Below are positions 12,036 through 20,857 of a stretch of 40,306 bases of DNA, in pieces (position 1 is the stretch's first letter; each line of letters starts with the position of its first letter). Source of the stretch: an uncultured bacterium (lineage in GTDB: Bacteria; Actinomycetota; Actinomycetes; S36-B12; CAIKAW01); the NCBI GenBank assembly GCA_903825575.1, contig CAIKAW010000103.1, positions 1-40,306 of the forward strand, in the 5' to 3' direction. A program made the position numbers and the translations under genes. The notes beneath the pieces are model-generated. The model ran no database searches and had not been told where the DNA came from. It saw nothing but the letters and a program-made list of their open reading frames with translations.

Positions 12036-13139
12036 ATGGCCAACGTCGATCTAGAACTCATCAGCTTGCGTCCGGGTCCCGGTCTGCCCGCTGAAAAGCG
12101 CGAGGAAATCTTGCGCGACCCTGGATTCGGTCGAGTGTTTACGGACCACATGGTCTCGATTCGCTGGTCGGTCGACGGGGGATGGCACGATGCCGAACTG
12201 ATTCCGTATGGACCTTTGACGCTGGACCCTGCCACGAACTTCATTCACTACGGCCAGTCGATCTTTGAAGGGCTCAAGGCTTACCGGCATCCGGACGGCG
12301 GCATCTACACGTTCCGACCGAAAGCCAATGCGGCCCGGTTCCAACGTTCGGCGGCTCGCTTAGCGATGCCGGAGTTGCCAATTGAGTTGTTCATTGCCGC
12401 TGTCGAAGCGTTGGTGCAACAGGACGCTGTGTGGGTGCCGGATGATCCCGAGAAGTCGCTCTACTTGCGGCCGTTCATGTTTTCCACCGAGGTGGGCTTG
12501 GGTGTGCGGCCCGGAAACGCCTATCAGTTCTTGTTGATCGCTTCTCCTTCTGGGGCTTACTTCCCGCGCGGAGTGAAGCCGGTGTCGGTCTGGTTGTCTG
12601 AGGAATATGTGCGAGCTGCCCCCGGTGGTACTGGGGAGGCCAAATGCGCTGGCAACTACGCAGCCTCGCTGATCGCTCAGGCCGAGGCGACCGCGAATGG
12701 TTGCGATCAGGTGGTTTGGCTTGACGCCATCGAGCGACGTTGGGTCGAGGAAATGGGGGGCATGAACCTGTACTTCGTGCTCGGAAGTGGCAAGAGCGCC
12801 CGCCTGCTTACTCCTTCGCTGACGGGCACGCTGTTGCCCGGAATCACGCGCGATTCCTTACTTACTCTCGGCGGCGATATCGGTCTGGTGACAGAAGAGG
12901 GCCGGATTGATGTCCAGGCCTGGGAAGCGGGCTGTGCTGACGGTTCAATCACCGAAGTCTTCGCTTGCGGCACTGCCGCGGTTATTACCCCGGTCGGCAG
13001 CGTTAAGTCGCGCTCGGGCGGCTGGTCGGTGGGGGCTGGTGAGACCGGACCGGTTACGGCAGCTCTTCGACACGCGTTGCTTGAGGTGCAGACTGGCCGG
13101 TCCGAGGACGTCCATGGCTGGCTGCATCGCCTCGTGTGA
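12036..13139 (+). CDS. ilvE: Branched-chain amino acid aminotransferase IlvE
   Basis: IlvE is a PLP enzyme (fold type IV) that aminates the 2-oxo acids of Val, Leu and Ile with glutamate. It has 367 residues, typical of the larger actinobacterial/eukaryotic group. PLP Lys is K203 in [12 protein letters not shown]. Other signatures are INFGQ-like [16 protein letters not shown] and the [11 protein letters not shown] and [16 protein letters not shown] segments near the phosphate site. It is 12 bases after leuB and may be expressed both with leuB and from its own leaderless promoter. The cimA leader region follows directly. Confidence 0.96.
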   Translation: MANVDLELISLRPGPGLPAEKREEILRDPGFGRVFTDHMVSIRWSVDGGWHDAELIPYGPLTLDPATNFIHYGQSIFEGLKAYRHPDGGIYTFRPKANAARFQRSAARLAMPELPIELFIAAVEALVQQDAVWVPDDPEKSLYLRPFMFSTEVGLGVRPGNAYQFLLIASPSGAYFPRGVKPVSVWLSEEYVRAAPGGTGEAKCAGNYAASLIAQAEATANGCDQVVWLDAIERRWVEEMGGMNLYFVLGSGKSARLLTPSLTGTLLPGITRDSLLTLGGDIGLVTEEGRIDVQAWEAGCADGSITEVFACGTAAVITPVGSVKSRSGGWSVGAGETGPVTAALRHALLEVQTGRSEDVHGWLHRLV

Positions 13140-13150
13140 CCTGCGTATGG

Positions 13151-13156
13151 CACAAT
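13151..13156 (+). promoter_or_regulatory. Possible -10 box of the cimA leader
   Basis: CACAAT lies exactly six bases before the leader ORF ATG, the same spacing as the TANNNT boxes elsewhere in the window. The first base does not match and no -35 is clear. Read-through from ilvE is also possible. Confidence 0.35.
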
Positions 13157-13162
13157 CGGGCC

Positions 13163-13189
13163 ATGACAGTTCGGCAGATCATTTTCTAG
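13163..13189 (+). CDS. cimA leader peptide (8 aa, Ile-Ile)
   Basis: ATG to TAG encodes MTVRQIIF, with two consecutive isoleucine codons (ATC ATT) at 13178-13183. It lies just after ilvE and before two hairpins and a terminator that precede cimA, the isoleucine-specific gene. No Shine-Dalgarno sequence is present. The match between the codon content and the end product of the downstream enzyme is the main evidence. The ORF is very short, so chance is possible. Confidence 0.6.
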   Translation: MTVRQIIF

Positions 13190-13213
13190 CGCGTCGACCA
13201 TTAGTCGACGCGC
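13189..13213 (+). promoter_or_regulatory. Perfect 10-base hairpin in the cimA leader
   Basis: GCGCGTCGAC (13189-13198) pairs with GTCGACGCGC (13204-13213) around a five-base loop. It begins in the last base of the leader-peptide stop codon, so a ribosome on the Ile codons or at the stop would block its 5' arm. Its freed 3' arm could pair imperfectly with 13222-13230, inside the following terminator (seven of nine pairs). Confidence 0.65.
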
Positions 13214-13247
13214 CGCCCCTACGCATCCGCGAGGGGCGTTTTCATTT
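13214..13247 (+). terminator. Rho-independent terminator before cimA (attenuator)
   Basis: CGCCCCT (13214-13220) pairs with AGGGGCG (13232-13238), extended inward by CGC/GCG around a four-base loop with one bulge. T-rich TTTTCATTT follows. Only 17 bases, holding the ribosome site, separate it from the cimA ATG. No promoter fits there, so cimA transcription must pass through this terminator. Confidence 0.75.
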
Positions 13248-13264
13248 CCCGACCGGAGAAGCAG

Positions 13265-14854
13265 ATGCGACCGCAGGATGCGTTCCACGTCTACGACACC
13301 ACCTTGCGCGACGGCGCACAGCAAGAGGGCCTGAACCTCTCGGTCGCCGACAAGTTAACAATTGCGCGCCACTTGGATGCCCTCGGCGTGGGCTTCATCG
13401 AAGGTGGTTGGCCCGGCGCCAACCCGAAGGACACTGAGTTCTTCCGTCGCGCCCAGACCGAGCTGGTGTTGAAGAGCGCAACGTTGGCTGCTTTCGGGGC
13501 TACTCGCCGCCCTGGTGTTGCTGCAGCCGATGATCCGCTGATCATCGCCTTGCGCGACAGCGGTGCATCGGTGGTGACGCTGGTTGCCAAAGCGCATGAC
13601 CGTCATGTGGAGTTGGCGCTGCGAACCGACCTTGCCGAAAACCTCGCCATGGTCCGAGACACCATCAGGTTCTTGCGCGACGGCGGGCAGCGAGTGTTCC
13701 TTGATGCTGAGCATTTCTTTGACGGCTACCGCGCCAATCCGGCGTATGCCTTGGAAGTTATTCGCGTGGCGGCCGAAGCCGGTGCTGATGTGGTCGCCCT
13801 TTGCGACACCAACGGGGGGATGCTCCCGAACGAGTTAGCGGACGTCGTCGGTGCTGTGTTCGGTGCGACCGGCGCCCGACTTGGGATTCACTGTCACGAC
13901 GACACTGCTTGTGCGGTAGCCAACACTCTTGCGGCTGTGGACGCTGGGGTTACGCACGTTCAGGGCACCGCCAATGGGTACGGCGAGCGCAGCGGCAACG
14001 CAAATCTGTTCAGTGTGGTAGCCAATCTGCAACTCAAACAAGGTCGTAACGTGGTGCCGGCCGAGTCACTGCGCGACATGACGCGCATCGCTCATGCGAT
14101 CAGTGAAACGACTAACGTCGCGCCCGATCAACATCAGCCGTACGTTGGTCTTTCGGCTTTCGCTCACAAGGCGGGGCTTCACGCCAGCGCAGTTAAGGTT
14201 GATCCAAACCTGTATCAGCACATTGATCCGGCAACAGTCGGTAACGACATGCGAATGCTGGTCTCCGACATGGCCGGCCGGGCCTCGATTGAGATGAAGG
14301 GCCGCGAACTCGGCTACGACTTGTCCGAAGATCGCGACGCCATCACGAGGGTGATCGACCGAGTGAAGTCGCTTGAGTCCGGCGGATACACGTTCGAGGC
14401 TGCTGACGCATCCTTTGAGCTGCTGTTACGTGATGAGGTTCTTGGACATCGCGAGCGGTACTTCACCGTCGAGTCCTGGCGAACAATCGTCGAACAGCGA
14501 CCGGACGGTTCGGTAGTCAGCGAGGCAACAGTCAAGATCCACGTCGCGGGCCAACGCTTCGTTTCGACGGGGGAGGGCAACGGTCCGGTTAATGCACTCG
14601 ACAACGCCCTGCGCAGTGCGATCACGACTGTGTACCCGGAACTTGCTGCGCTGGAACTGGTCGACTACAAGGTTCGGATCCTTGACGGCGGCGGCGGTAC
14701 GGCGTCGGTCACTCGGGTCTTGATCGAGACCACCGATGGGACCACTGAGTGGGACACGATCGGGGTACACGAGAACGTCATAGCTGCGTCGTGGTCAGCG
14801 TTGGAGGATGCGATTTCCTACGCCTTGATGCGTTCTGGACGGTCGCCGATCTGA
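13265..14854 (+). CDS. cimA: Citramalate synthase CimA
   Basis: CimA condenses pyruvate and acetyl-CoA to (R)-citramalate, starting a threonine-independent route to isoleucine. It has 529 residues with an HMGL-like barrel: YDTTLRDGAQQEGLNLSVADK at the N-terminus and metal-binding IHCHDDTACAVAN. The segment ANGYGERSGNANLFSV is also typical. The C-terminal part is a LeuA-type allosteric domain (STGEGNGPVNALDNALR). It belongs to the branch sharing N-terminal features with homocitrate/2-isopropylmalate synthases, but the length and FIEGGWPGANPKD motif point to CimA. ATG 13265 has GGAG upstream. The Ile-Ile leader and terminator upstream support a role in isoleucine synthesis. The substrate assignment is from family features only. 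Confidence 0.9.
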   Translation: MRPQDAFHVYDTTLRDGAQQEGLNLSVADKLTIARHLDALGVGFIEGGWPGANPKDTEFFRRAQTELVLKSATLAAFGATRRPGVAAADDPLIIALRDSGASVVTLVAKAHDRHVELALRTDLAENLAMVRDTIRFLRDGGQRVFLDAEHFFDGYRANPAYALEVIRVAAEAGADVVALCDTNGGMLPNELADVVGAVFGATGARLGIHCHDDTACAVANTLAAVDAGVTHVQGTANGYGERSGNANLFSVVANLQLKQGRNVVPAESLRDMTRIAHAISETTNVAPDQHQPYVGLSAFAHKAGLHASAVKVDPNLYQHIDPATVGNDMRMLVSDMAGRASIEMKGRELGYDLSEDRDAITRVIDRVKSLESGGYTFEAADASFELLLRDEVLGHRERYFTVESWRTIVEQRPDGSVVSEATVKIHVAGQRFVSTGEGNGPVNALDNALRSAITTVYPELAALELVDYKVRILDGGGGTASVTRVLIETTDGTTEWDTIGVHENVIAASWSALEDAISYALMRSGRSPI

Positions 14855-14858
14855 TCTG

Positions 14859-15128
14859 CTACTCGGCCGGGATCTCTTCCCACCACTGGCACCACCACTC
14901 GGCGCCAACCAAGATCCGCAACTTCGGGTGCCAGCAGTAGGAAACGTCCTTGTCAGTGTCGAGGTAGTACACGCAGGTGTGGCAGTCCTCGGACTGGTAC
15001 GGGCGCCCACGCAGGATGGCATCTTCGGCCAGTAGCCCAAGTTTCGTCGAGAGTTCCTCGTCGATTTGCTGGGGCTCGGGTGCTGAGATGACCTCGTCGT
15101 ACAGGTTCTCGCCGCCGGATTCGCTCAC
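14859..15128 (-). CDS. Small four-cysteine protein, HiPIP-like Cys pattern
   Basis: An 89-residue protein starting at GTG 15128 with AAGGAG seven bases upstream. The N-terminal half is acidic and shows no signal peptide. The C-terminal half holds C49, C52, C65 and C80 (C-X2-C-X12-C-X14-C), with CHTC, CWHPKLRILVGAEWWC and a Trp-rich end. This order and the aromatic residue before the last Cys resemble high-potential iron-sulfur proteins, whose usual spacing is C-X2-C-X16-C-X13-C. It could bind an Fe-S cluster or zinc. It is convergent with cimA with four bases between stops. The gene is well formed, but I do not know its function. Confidence 0.8.
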   Translation of the reverse strand: MSESGGENLYDEVISAPEPQQIDEELSTKLGLLAEDAILRGRPYQSEDCHTCVYYLDTDKDVSYCWHPKLRILVGAEWWCQWWEEIPAE

Positions 15129-15241
15129 TGGGTGCTCCTTGCCGTAGTCGTTCGACCAGCGTGGTCTAGTCCTGTCCTATCACTATCTCGGAGTTCAGGC
15201 ATCCGCAAGGTTGGCGAGGTCGGGCTCGACTTCGGCGTCGG

Positions 15242-15247
15242 CTAGCC
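15242..15247 (+). promoter_or_regulatory. Possible -10 box upstream of the FAH-family gene
   Basis: TAGCCT lies nine bases before GTG 15257. No Shine-Dalgarno sequence precedes that GTG, so a short or absent leader is likely. The spacing is slightly longer than in the other leaderless genes here. Confidence 0.35.
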
Positions 15248-15256
15248 TTGCTAATC

Positions 15257-16048
15257 GTGAGAATCGCCAGGTATTCGCTGAACGGGGAAGTCGGCTATGG
15301 ATTGGTCGATGGGCTGACAGATACCGGAGACCCTGGACCCGATTCGACCATCGCCGCCATCGATGGGCATCCGATCGGGGTGGTTCAGACCACCGGAGTC
15401 GTTCATCGACTGGCCGACGTACGGCTTCTCGCACCGATCCTGCCCAGCAAGGTGGTGGCGGTTGGAAGGAACTATGCCGACCATGCAGCCGAAATGGGAG
15501 GCGAGGTTCCACCCGAACCCTTGATCTTCCTCAAGCCGTCGACGTCAATTATCGGACCGGATGAGCCAATCGTTTATCCGAGCGTCTCCAACGAAGTCAG
15601 CTATGAAGCCGAACTGGCCATTGTGATCGGCCGGTTATGCCGCGACGTGCCGATCGATCGGGCCGCCGGAGTCATCCTTGGTTTCACTTGCGCGAACGAT
15701 GTGACGGCACGTGATCTGCAGCGTACTGACGGGCAATGGACCAGGGCCAAGGGATTCGACACCTTCTGCCCCCTAGGTCCGTGGATCGTCACAGAATTGG
15801 ATCCCAGCGATCTAGCAATCGGATCTCGAGTGGACGGTCAGGTGCGCCAAGCCGGCCGCACTTCGCAACTGGTCAACAACGTGCCGAAATTGGTTAGTTG
15901 GATTAGTCACGTGATGACCTTGCTTCCCGGTGATGTGATCCTCACCGGGACCCCTGCTGGTGTCGGACCCATCGTGGTGGGCAATGTTGTCGAAGTTCAG
16001 ATTGAAGGCATCGGCACTTTGCGGAATCCGGTGGTGACTCGTGGCTGA
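15257..16048 (+). CDS. Fumarylacetoacetate hydrolase family protein
   Basis: A 263-residue FAH-superfamily enzyme that probably hydrolyses, isomerises or decarboxylates a 2-oxo dicarboxylic or acylpyruvate-type compound. The metal-binding acids are in the usual places: [11 protein letters not shown] (Glu) and NDVTARDLQ (Asp). The lid and catalytic signatures [23 protein letters not shown] and [14 protein letters not shown] are present. The GTG at 15257 fits better than the TTG at 15248 because family members begin MR(I/L). The true substrate is unknown. Its stop overlaps gltX by eight bases, so the two are cotranscribed. Confidence 0.88.
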   Translation: MRIARYSLNGEVGYGLVDGLTDTGDPGPDSTIAAIDGHPIGVVQTTGVVHRLADVRLLAPILPSKVVAVGRNYADHAAEMGGEVPPEPLIFLKPSTSIIGPDEPIVYPSVSNEVSYEAELAIVIGRLCRDVPIDRAAGVILGFTCANDVTARDLQRTDGQWTRAKGFDTFCPLGPWIVTELDPSDLAIGSRVDGQVRQAGRTSQLVNNVPKLVSWISHVMTLLPGDVILTGTPAGVGPIVVGNVVEVQIEGIGTLRNPVVTRG

Positions 16049-17537
16049 TATTCCGGCGCGAGCAAGCAACCCAAACGTGCGGGTCCGCTTCTGCCCTTCG
16101 CCAACTGGCAACCCGCACGTCGGGATGGTGCGGACCGCACTCTTTAACTGGGCCTACGCCCGGCGCACCGGTGGCACTTTCGTATTTCGGATCGAAGACA
16201 CCGATTCCGCCCGCGATACCGAGACGTCGTACCAAGATCTGCTTGACGCCTTGCGCTGGCTTGGGCTGGACTGGGACGAGGGCCCCGAAGTTGGCGGACC
16301 CGTCGGGCCTTATCGCCAATCGCAGCGGCTCGAGTTGTACGCCGACGTGGCTTCCCGCCTGCAGGCGGCCGGTCTTGCGTATCCGTGCTACTGCACTCCA
16401 GAGGAGTTGGAGTACCGACGAGAACAGGCGCGCGCTGCTGGTCGAACTCCTGGCTATGAGCGCACTTGTCGCGACCTAACCCAGGCTCAGCGGAGCACAT
16501 TAGAAGCCGAAGGCCGCACCTCGGCGCTGCGTTTTCGAATGGCTGACGCTGACTGGACTTGGAATGACTTGGTCCGCGGCGATGTCACGTTTACCCGCGA
16601 ACATGTGCCGGACTATGTGCTGGTGCGGGCCAATGGCGACCCGCTTTACACGCTGACCAACCCGGTCGATGACGCGTTAATGGGTATTACGCATGTGTTG
16701 CGCGGGGAAGACCTGCTTTCCAGCACGCCGCGACAAATTGCGTTGTATCAAGCGTTCGCACAAATTGGGCTGGGCAGCGGCATAACCCCGGCGTTCGGGC
16801 ACCTGCCTTACGTAATGGGTGAAGGCAATCGGAAGTTGTCCAAGCGCGATCCTGAATCCAGTCTTGGTATGTATCGGGAAAAAGGCTTCCTGCCCGAGGG
16901 GCTGCTGAACTATCTGGCATTGCTGGGGTGGTCCCCAGGAGAGGACCGTGAGTTCTTCTCGCTCGTCGAGATGGCTGAGGTTTTCGATGTGGCTCGCGTA
17001 AATCCAAACCCGGCACGTTTCGACATTAAGAAGTGCACGGCGATCAATGCCGACTGGGTTCGGGCAATCAAGCCAAGCGATCTTGCAGAGCGACTGGAGC
17101 CCTATTTGGTGGCTGCCGGACTCGTCGAAGTTGGCGACGAGGATGCCAGAGCGGTGGTTGCGGCTGCGGTTCCGCTGATTCAGGAACGGATGCAGGTGCT
17201 TACCGAGGCTGTAGATCTGCTTCGCTTTCTGCTGGTTACCGAGGCCGAATTCGTTGTCGACCCGGACGAGGCACAGCGTTCCTTGACCGGCGAGGCCCTG
17301 GTGACGCTGGCGGCCACGCGATCTGCCCTCTTACCAGTTCTGGAATGGACAGCCGAGACGATCGAAGCGGCGCTACGACTGGCGTTAATCGAAGGCTTGG
17401 GCCTCAAGCCTAAGTTGGCATTTGGTCCGGTCCGGGTGGCCACAACCGGCGCTCGAATCTCGCCGCCGTTGTTTGAATCTCTGGAGTTACTGGGTCGCGA
17501 CCGAACCTTGTCCCGGTTGGCAGCGGCACTGACCTAG
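16041..17537 (+). CDS. gltX: Glutamyl-tRNA synthetase GltX
   Basis: GltX is a class I synthetase that charges tRNA-Glu and, in bacteria with GatCAB, also tRNA-Gln. It has 498 residues. The HIGH-type motif is in [21 protein letters not shown] (residues 18-38) and the KMSKS-type motif is KLSKR (residues 265-269). A zinc-site Cys pair CYC is near residue 120. The anticodon-binding domain occupies the C-terminal third. The start is GTG 16041, overlapping the FAH stop. The tRNA-Gln and tRNA-Glu genes follow within 200 bases, and gatB is at the start of the window, so all three parts of indirect Gln-tRNA formation are represented. Confidence 0.97.
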   Translation: MADIPARASNPNVRVRFCPSPTGNPHVGMVRTALFNWAYARRTGGTFVFRIEDTDSARDTETSYQDLLDALRWLGLDWDEGPEVGGPVGPYRQSQRLELYADVASRLQAAGLAYPCYCTPEELEYRREQARAAGRTPGYERTCRDLTQAQRSTLEAEGRTSALRFRMADADWTWNDLVRGDVTFTREHVPDYVLVRANGDPLYTLTNPVDDALMGITHVLRGEDLLSSTPRQIALYQAFAQIGLGSGITPAFGHLPYVMGEGNRKLSKRDPESSLGMYREKGFLPEGLLNYLALLGWSPGEDREFFSLVEMAEVFDVARVNPNPARFDIKKCTAINADWVRAIKPSDLAERLEPYLVAAGLVEVGDEDARAVVAAAVPLIQERMQVLTEAVDLLRFLLVTEAEFVVDPDEAQRSLTGEALVTLAATRSALLPVLEWTAETIEAALRLALIEGLGLKPKLAFGPVRVATTGARISPPLFESLELLGRDRTLSRLAAALT

Positions 17538-17603
17538 GTCAGACCCGGCGTGATCGGCCGGTATGCTACTGCGGCGCGGATCCTTCAGGGTTCGCGTGTG
17601 CCA

Positions 17604-17675
17604 TGGGGTATGGGGTAATTGGCAGCCCAACTGGTTCTGGTCCAGTTAGTCTAGGTTCGAGTCCTGGTACCCCAG
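17604..17675 (+). tRNA. tRNA-Gln(CUG)
   Basis: A full cloverleaf can be drawn. Acceptor TGGGGTA (17604-17610) pairs with TACCCCA (17668-17674). The anticodon stem ACTGG/CCAGT encloses loop 17635-17641 with anticodon CTG at 17637-17639. The T arm CTAGG-TTCGAGT-CCTGG is at 17651-17667. The discriminator is G17675 and CCA is not encoded. The weak U1-A72 pair at the acceptor end is typical of tRNA-Gln and favours GatCAB recognition. Confidence 0.95.
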
Positions 17676-17677
17676 CT

Positions 17678-17718
17678 CGTGAAAGCGTTGTCTTTCGCGG
17701 CCAACCCTGATGGGTTGG
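17678..17718 (+). other. Two hairpins in the tRNA-Gln/tRNA-Glu spacer
   Basis: CGTGAAAG (17678-17685) pairs with CTTTCGCG (17692-17699) with one G-U pair. CCAACCC (17701-17707) pairs perfectly with GGGTTGG (17712-17718). No U-tract follows, so these are more likely processing or folding elements of a common tRNA precursor than a terminator. Confidence 0.5.
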
Positions 17719-17725
17719 AAGGTAC

Positions 17726-17798
17726 GGCCCCGTTGTGTAGCGGCCTAGCACGCTGCCCTCTCAAGGCGGTAGCGCGGGTTCGAATCCCGTCGGGGCTA
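17726..17798 (+). tRNA. tRNA-Glu(CUC)
   Basis: Acceptor GGCCCCG (17726-17732) pairs with CGGGGCT (17791-17797) with one G-U pair. The anticodon stem CTGCC/GGCGG encloses loop 17758-17764 with anticodon CTC at 17760-17762. The T loop GTTCGAATC is standard. The discriminator is A17798 and CCA is not encoded. It lies 50 bases after tRNA-Gln in the same direction and is followed at once by a strong terminator. Confidence 0.95.
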
Positions 17799-17803
17799 CC
17801 TTG

Positions 17804-17834
17804 ATCGGCCCCCGTGGTTACCGCGGGGGCCGAT
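17804..17834. terminator. Bidirectional terminator between tRNA-Glu and the IclR gene
   Basis: ATCGGCCCCCG (17804-17814) is an exact inverted copy of CGGGGGCCGAT (17824-17834) around a nine-base loop. On the plus strand TGCTTT follows. The IclR stop codon (TAA, minus strand, 17820-17818) lies inside the loop, so the stem ends both the tRNA transcript and the regulator transcript. Confidence 0.8.
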
Positions 17835-18606
17835 TGCTTTCCCGGGCCACAAGCGGGGTCGCCGAGGTTGTCGGCACTTCGCGAATGCCCGGCGTGGAAC
17901 GGCGAACAGCCTCGGTAAGTCGAGCTGCGGCGGCCAGTACTGCGTTGGCATGGGACCTTCCAGGGGCGCGTCCAAGTCTTTCGATCGGGCCTGAGACTGA
18001 AACGGCTGCCACGATTCGCCCGCCGGGTCCGCGCACTGGCGCTGATACCGACACCACACCTGGTTCCCGTTCGCCGATGCTCTGCGCCCACCCGCGGCGC
18101 CGAACGGCCGCCAAGGTCGTGGCGGTGAACCGCGACTCAATCAGCCCACGGTGCAAGCGTTCAGGTTCCTCCCAAGCCAGCAACACTTGTGCGGCTGAAC
18201 CGGCGTGCATCGTTAGGACCGTGCCGACCGGGACGGTGTCACGAAGTCCGCTGGCACGTTCGGCGACGGCAACGCAAATCCGCTGATCGCCTTGGCGCCG
18301 ATAAAGCTGGGCACTTTCACCGGTCGCGTCGCGCAAAGTTGTTAGAACGGGTCCAGCCGCCGCGATGAGTCGGTCTTCTCCGGCAGCTGCCGCAAGCTCA
18401 ACTAATCTCGGGCCTAGCACAAAGCGCCCGGTCACATCGCGGGCCACAAGGCGGTGGCATTCCAACGCTACGGCCAGGCGATGGGCGGTAGGTCTTGGGA
18501 GCCCAGTGGCAGCGACCAGGCCCGCGAGCGTAAGAGGTCCGGCCTCGAGGGCAGCAAGGATCCCCGCCCCTTTGTCTAAGACTCCGACTCCGCTACGATT
18601 GTCCAT
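17818..18606 (-). CDS. ndgR: IclR-family regulator, NdgR/LtbR type
   Basis: A 262-residue transcriptional regulator. The N-terminal winged helix-turn-helix (about residues 10-65, with [25 protein letters not shown]) is followed by the IclR effector domain. The sequence closely resembles NdgR of Streptomyces and LtbR of Corynebacterium, which control leucine biosynthesis and, in LtbR, repress leuB and leuCD. It is divergent from leuC with 54 bases between starts, the conserved arrangement for this regulator. The start at ATG 18606 ([13 protein letters not shown]) matches the family; longer reading frames run antisense through leuC and are not real. It probably binds the palindrome at 18622-18636 and represses both genes. 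Confidence 0.93.
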   Translation of the reverse strand: MDNRSGVGVLDKGAGILAALEAGPLTLAGLVAATGLPRPTAHRLAVALECHRLVARDVTGRFVLGPRLVELAAAAGEDRLIAAAGPVLTTLRDATGESAQLYRRQGDQRICVAVAERASGLRDTVPVGTVLTMHAGSAAQVLLAWEEPERLHRGLIESRFTATTLAAVRRRGWAQSIGEREPGVVSVSAPVRGPGGRIVAAVSVSGPIERLGRAPGRSHANAVLAAAARLTEAVRRSTPGIREVPTTSATPLVARESNRPPR

Positions 18607-18621
18607 AGGCTGATATTGCCG

Positions 18622-18636
18622 TCTCAGTATGCGAGA
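18622..18636. promoter_or_regulatory. Candidate operator for the IclR regulator
   Basis: TCTCAGTATGCGAGA is an interrupted palindrome with arms TCTC/GAGA, located midway between the divergent regulator and leuC starts. IclR proteins bind short palindromes of this size next to their own promoters. Position and symmetry are seen; binding is inferred. Confidence 0.5.
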
Positions 18637-18660
18637 AGCAAGTCTCTGGTGGGAGGACGT

Positions 18661-20061
18661 ATGGCTAGCACACTTGCCGAAAAGGTCTGGGCAGCACACG
18701 TTGTGCGACAGGCACCTGGTGAACCTGATCTGCTCTACGTTGACCTGCATCTTGTGCACGAGGTGACGAGTGCGCAGGCATTTGACGGATTGCGCTTGGC
18801 CGGTCGCAGTGTGCGTCGTCCAGACCTGACCTTGGCTACCGAAGATCACAACGTTCCGACAACCGATATCGACAAGCCAATCGCCGATCCGGTGTCGGCG
18901 CTGCAGGTCGACGCATTGCGCCGCAACTGCGCCGAGTTCGGGGTCCCGATCTTCTCCCTTGGAGACGTCGAACAAGGGATCGTGCACGTCGTCGGTCCGC
19001 AGCTGGGACTGACACAGCCAGGCATGATTGTCGTGTGCGGTGATAGCCACACCTCGACGCATGGCGCATTCGGTGCCTTGGCTTTCGGGATGGGCACAAG
19101 CGAGGTAGAACACGTTCTGGCAACGCAGACTTTGCCGCTGAAGCCGTTCCGAACAATGGCGGTCACCATCAACGGGACCTTGCCGGCCGACACCACGGCT
19201 AAGGACCTGATTCTGGCGATCATCGCGCGCATTGGCACCGGCGGCGGGCAGGGTTATGTGATCGAATACCGCGGCCCAGCTATTGAAGCGTTGTCGATGG
19301 AGGCCCGGATGACGATTTGCAACATGTCGATCGAGGCTGGCGCCAGAGCAGGCATGATCGCGCCTGACCAAACCACTTACGACTACCTCGAAGGGCGCGC
19401 ACATGCGCCCAAGGGCGCCGACTGGGATGCCGCGCTTGCGTACTGGTCGACTCTTCGCACAGATGCCGACGCCAAGTTCGACCACGAAGTGGTCATCGAA
19501 GCCAGTGAACTAGCCCCATTCGTGACGTGGGGCACCAATCCCGGTCAAGGTGCCCCGTTATCGGCAAACGTCCCGGACCCGAAGGACTTTGCTGATGCCA
19601 ATGACCGGCTAGCGGCCGAGCGAGCCTTGGTCTATATGGGTCTGATCGCCGGGACCCCGTTGCGAGAGGTTGAAATTCAGACGGTGTTCCTCGGTTCCTG
19701 CACCAATGGGCGGATTGAAGATCTGCGGGCCGCGGCTGCGGTAATCCAAGGACACAAGGTTGCCGATGGGGTGCGGATGCTGGTGGTGCCCGGATCAGTA
19801 CGGGTGCGAATTGCGGCCGAAGCTGAAGGCTTGGACAAGGTTTTCGTCGAAGCCGGCGCCGAATGGCGACAGGCGGGTTGCTCGATGTGCTTGGGCATGA
19901 ACCCAGATCAACTTGTCGCTGGTGAACGAAGCGCATCAACGTCGAACCGAAATTTCGAGGGACGCCAAGGTGCTGGTGGGCGGACCCATCTGGTTTCGCC
20001 GCAAGTAGCCGCAGCGTCGGCAGTGGTCGGTCGGCTTGCATCGCCCGCGGACTTGGGCTGA
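18661..20061 (+). CDS. leuC: 3-Isopropylmalate dehydratase large subunit LeuC
   Basis: LeuC carries the [4Fe-4S] cluster of isopropylmalate isomerase, which moves the hydroxyl of 2-isopropylmalate; the same enzyme would act on citramalate in the CimA route. It has 466 residues. The cluster cysteines are C347 (GSCTNGR), C407 and C410 (GCSMCLGMN). Other aconitase motifs are [36 protein letters not shown] 18661 is chosen because GGGAGG ends four bases upstream; an earlier in-frame TTG at 18616 would run through the operator. leuD follows after nine bases. Confidence 0.96.
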   Translation: MASTLAEKVWAAHVVRQAPGEPDLLYVDLHLVHEVTSAQAFDGLRLAGRSVRRPDLTLATEDHNVPTTDIDKPIADPVSALQVDALRRNCAEFGVPIFSLGDVEQGIVHVVGPQLGLTQPGMIVVCGDSHTSTHGAFGALAFGMGTSEVEHVLATQTLPLKPFRTMAVTINGTLPADTTAKDLILAIIARIGTGGGQGYVIEYRGPAIEALSMEARMTICNMSIEAGARAGMIAPDQTTYDYLEGRAHAPKGADWDAALAYWSTLRTDADAKFDHEVVIEASELAPFVTWGTNPGQGAPLSANVPDPKDFADANDRLAAERALVYMGLIAGTPLREVEIQTVFLGSCTNGRIEDLRAAAAVIQGHKVADGVRMLVVPGSVRVRIAAEAEGLDKVFVEAGAEWRQAGCSMCLGMNPDQLVAGERSASTSNRNFEGRQGAGGRTHLVSPQVAAASAVVGRLASPADLG

Positions 20062-20070
20062 GGAGGGGTA

Positions 20071-20670
20071 ATGGAGAAATTCACTGTTCACGAAGGTCGT
20101 TGTGTCCCGCTGCAACGCAGCAACGTCGACACGGACCAGATCATCCCTGCCGTGTATCTAAAGCGGATCACCAGAAACGGTTACGAGGACGGGCTATTCC
20201 AAGCGTGGCGCCAGGATCCAGACTTTGTCCTAAATCGTCCGGAGTTCGCCGGGGCCTCGATTCTTGTGGCCGGGCAAGAATTCGGCACTGGTTCCTCCCG
20301 CGAGCACGCGGTCTGGGCATTGCAGAACTACGGCTTCAAGGTCATCCTCTCGTCGCGATTCGCCGATATCTTCCGCGGCAACTCGGGCAAGGGAGGCCTA
20401 CTGACTGCTCAAGTGACCCAAGACGTAATTGAGGTTTTGTGGTCCATGATTCTTGCGGACCCGACGTTGGTGCTGAAGGTCGATCTTGTTGCGCGCGACA
20501 TCAGCGCGGGCGATTTCCGAGCGCCATTTGAGGTCGACGATTACGTGCGGTGGCGGCTGCTCGAAGGTTTGGATGACATCGGGATCACGCTGCAGCAAGA
20601 TGCCGCAATCGCAGATTTCGAGGTTGGCCGGCCTCGATTCTTACCGCAAGTCGTTCCCATCCAGCAGTAA
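20071..20670 (+). CDS. leuD: 3-Isopropylmalate dehydratase small subunit LeuD
   Basis: LeuD is the swivelling small subunit that completes isopropylmalate isomerase with LeuC. It has 199 residues, the normal length. It begins [27 protein letters not shown], and the substrate-specificity loop region [37 protein letters not shown] is intact. The ATG has GAGGAGGGG immediately upstream. It is the second gene of the leuCD operon, which ends at the terminator at 20745-20767. Confidence 0.97.
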   Translation: MEKFTVHEGRCVPLQRSNVDTDQIIPAVYLKRITRNGYEDGLFQAWRQDPDFVLNRPEFAGASILVAGQEFGTGSSREHAVWALQNYGFKVILSSRFADIFRGNSGKGGLLTAQVTQDVIEVLWSMILADPTLVLKVDLVARDISAGDFRAPFEVDDYVRWRLLEGLDDIGITLQQDAAIADFEVGRPRFLPQVVPIQQ

Positions 20671-20694
20671 CAAACACTTGCCGCGGGTGCTCGT

Positions 20695-20723
20695 TTGACT
20701 GGACAGCACATTTGCGTTGTGAT
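20695..20723 (+). promoter_or_regulatory. Possible promoter in the leuD-hup gap
   Basis: TTGACT (20695-20700) and TGTGAT (20718-20723) are 17 bases apart. A start near 20730 would give a very short RNA ending at the terminator at 20745-20767, or read through to hup. There is no other support. Confidence 0.25.
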
Positions 20724-20744
20724 AAGCGACACGTTTGGCCTGTA

Positions 20745-20767
20745 ATCCTTGCAGAGCAAGGGTTTTT
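20745..20767 (+). terminator. Terminator of leuCD
   Basis: ATCCTTG (20745-20751) pairs with CAAGGGT (20757-20763) around a five-base loop, with a run of T to 20767. It lies 75 bases after the leuD stop and just before the hup promoter. Confidence 0.65.
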
Positions 20768-20780
20768 CGGCGCGTCGCGG

Positions 20781-20809
20781 TTGTACGTAGGCGGTCAACG
20801 GACTAGCGT
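20781..20809 (+). promoter_or_regulatory. hup promoter
   Basis: TTGTAC (20781-20786) and TAGCGT (20804-20809) are 17 bases apart. The expected start is near 20816, giving a 5' leader of about 42 bases with a strong ribosome site. Confidence 0.55.
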
Positions 20810-20857
20810 TACGCCGACTCGGACACCGGTCCGACATCTGGATTCTGCGGAGGAACT

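Noticed and set aside
18607-19485. Long minus-strand reading frame continuing upstream of the IclR gene
   Set aside because: It is antisense to leuC, has no IclR-like sequence before [13 protein letters not shown], and the family start fits 18606.
20695-20767. Independent small RNA in the leuD-hup gap
   Set aside because: The promoter match is weak and the product would be under 40 bases. The terminator is explained by leuCD.
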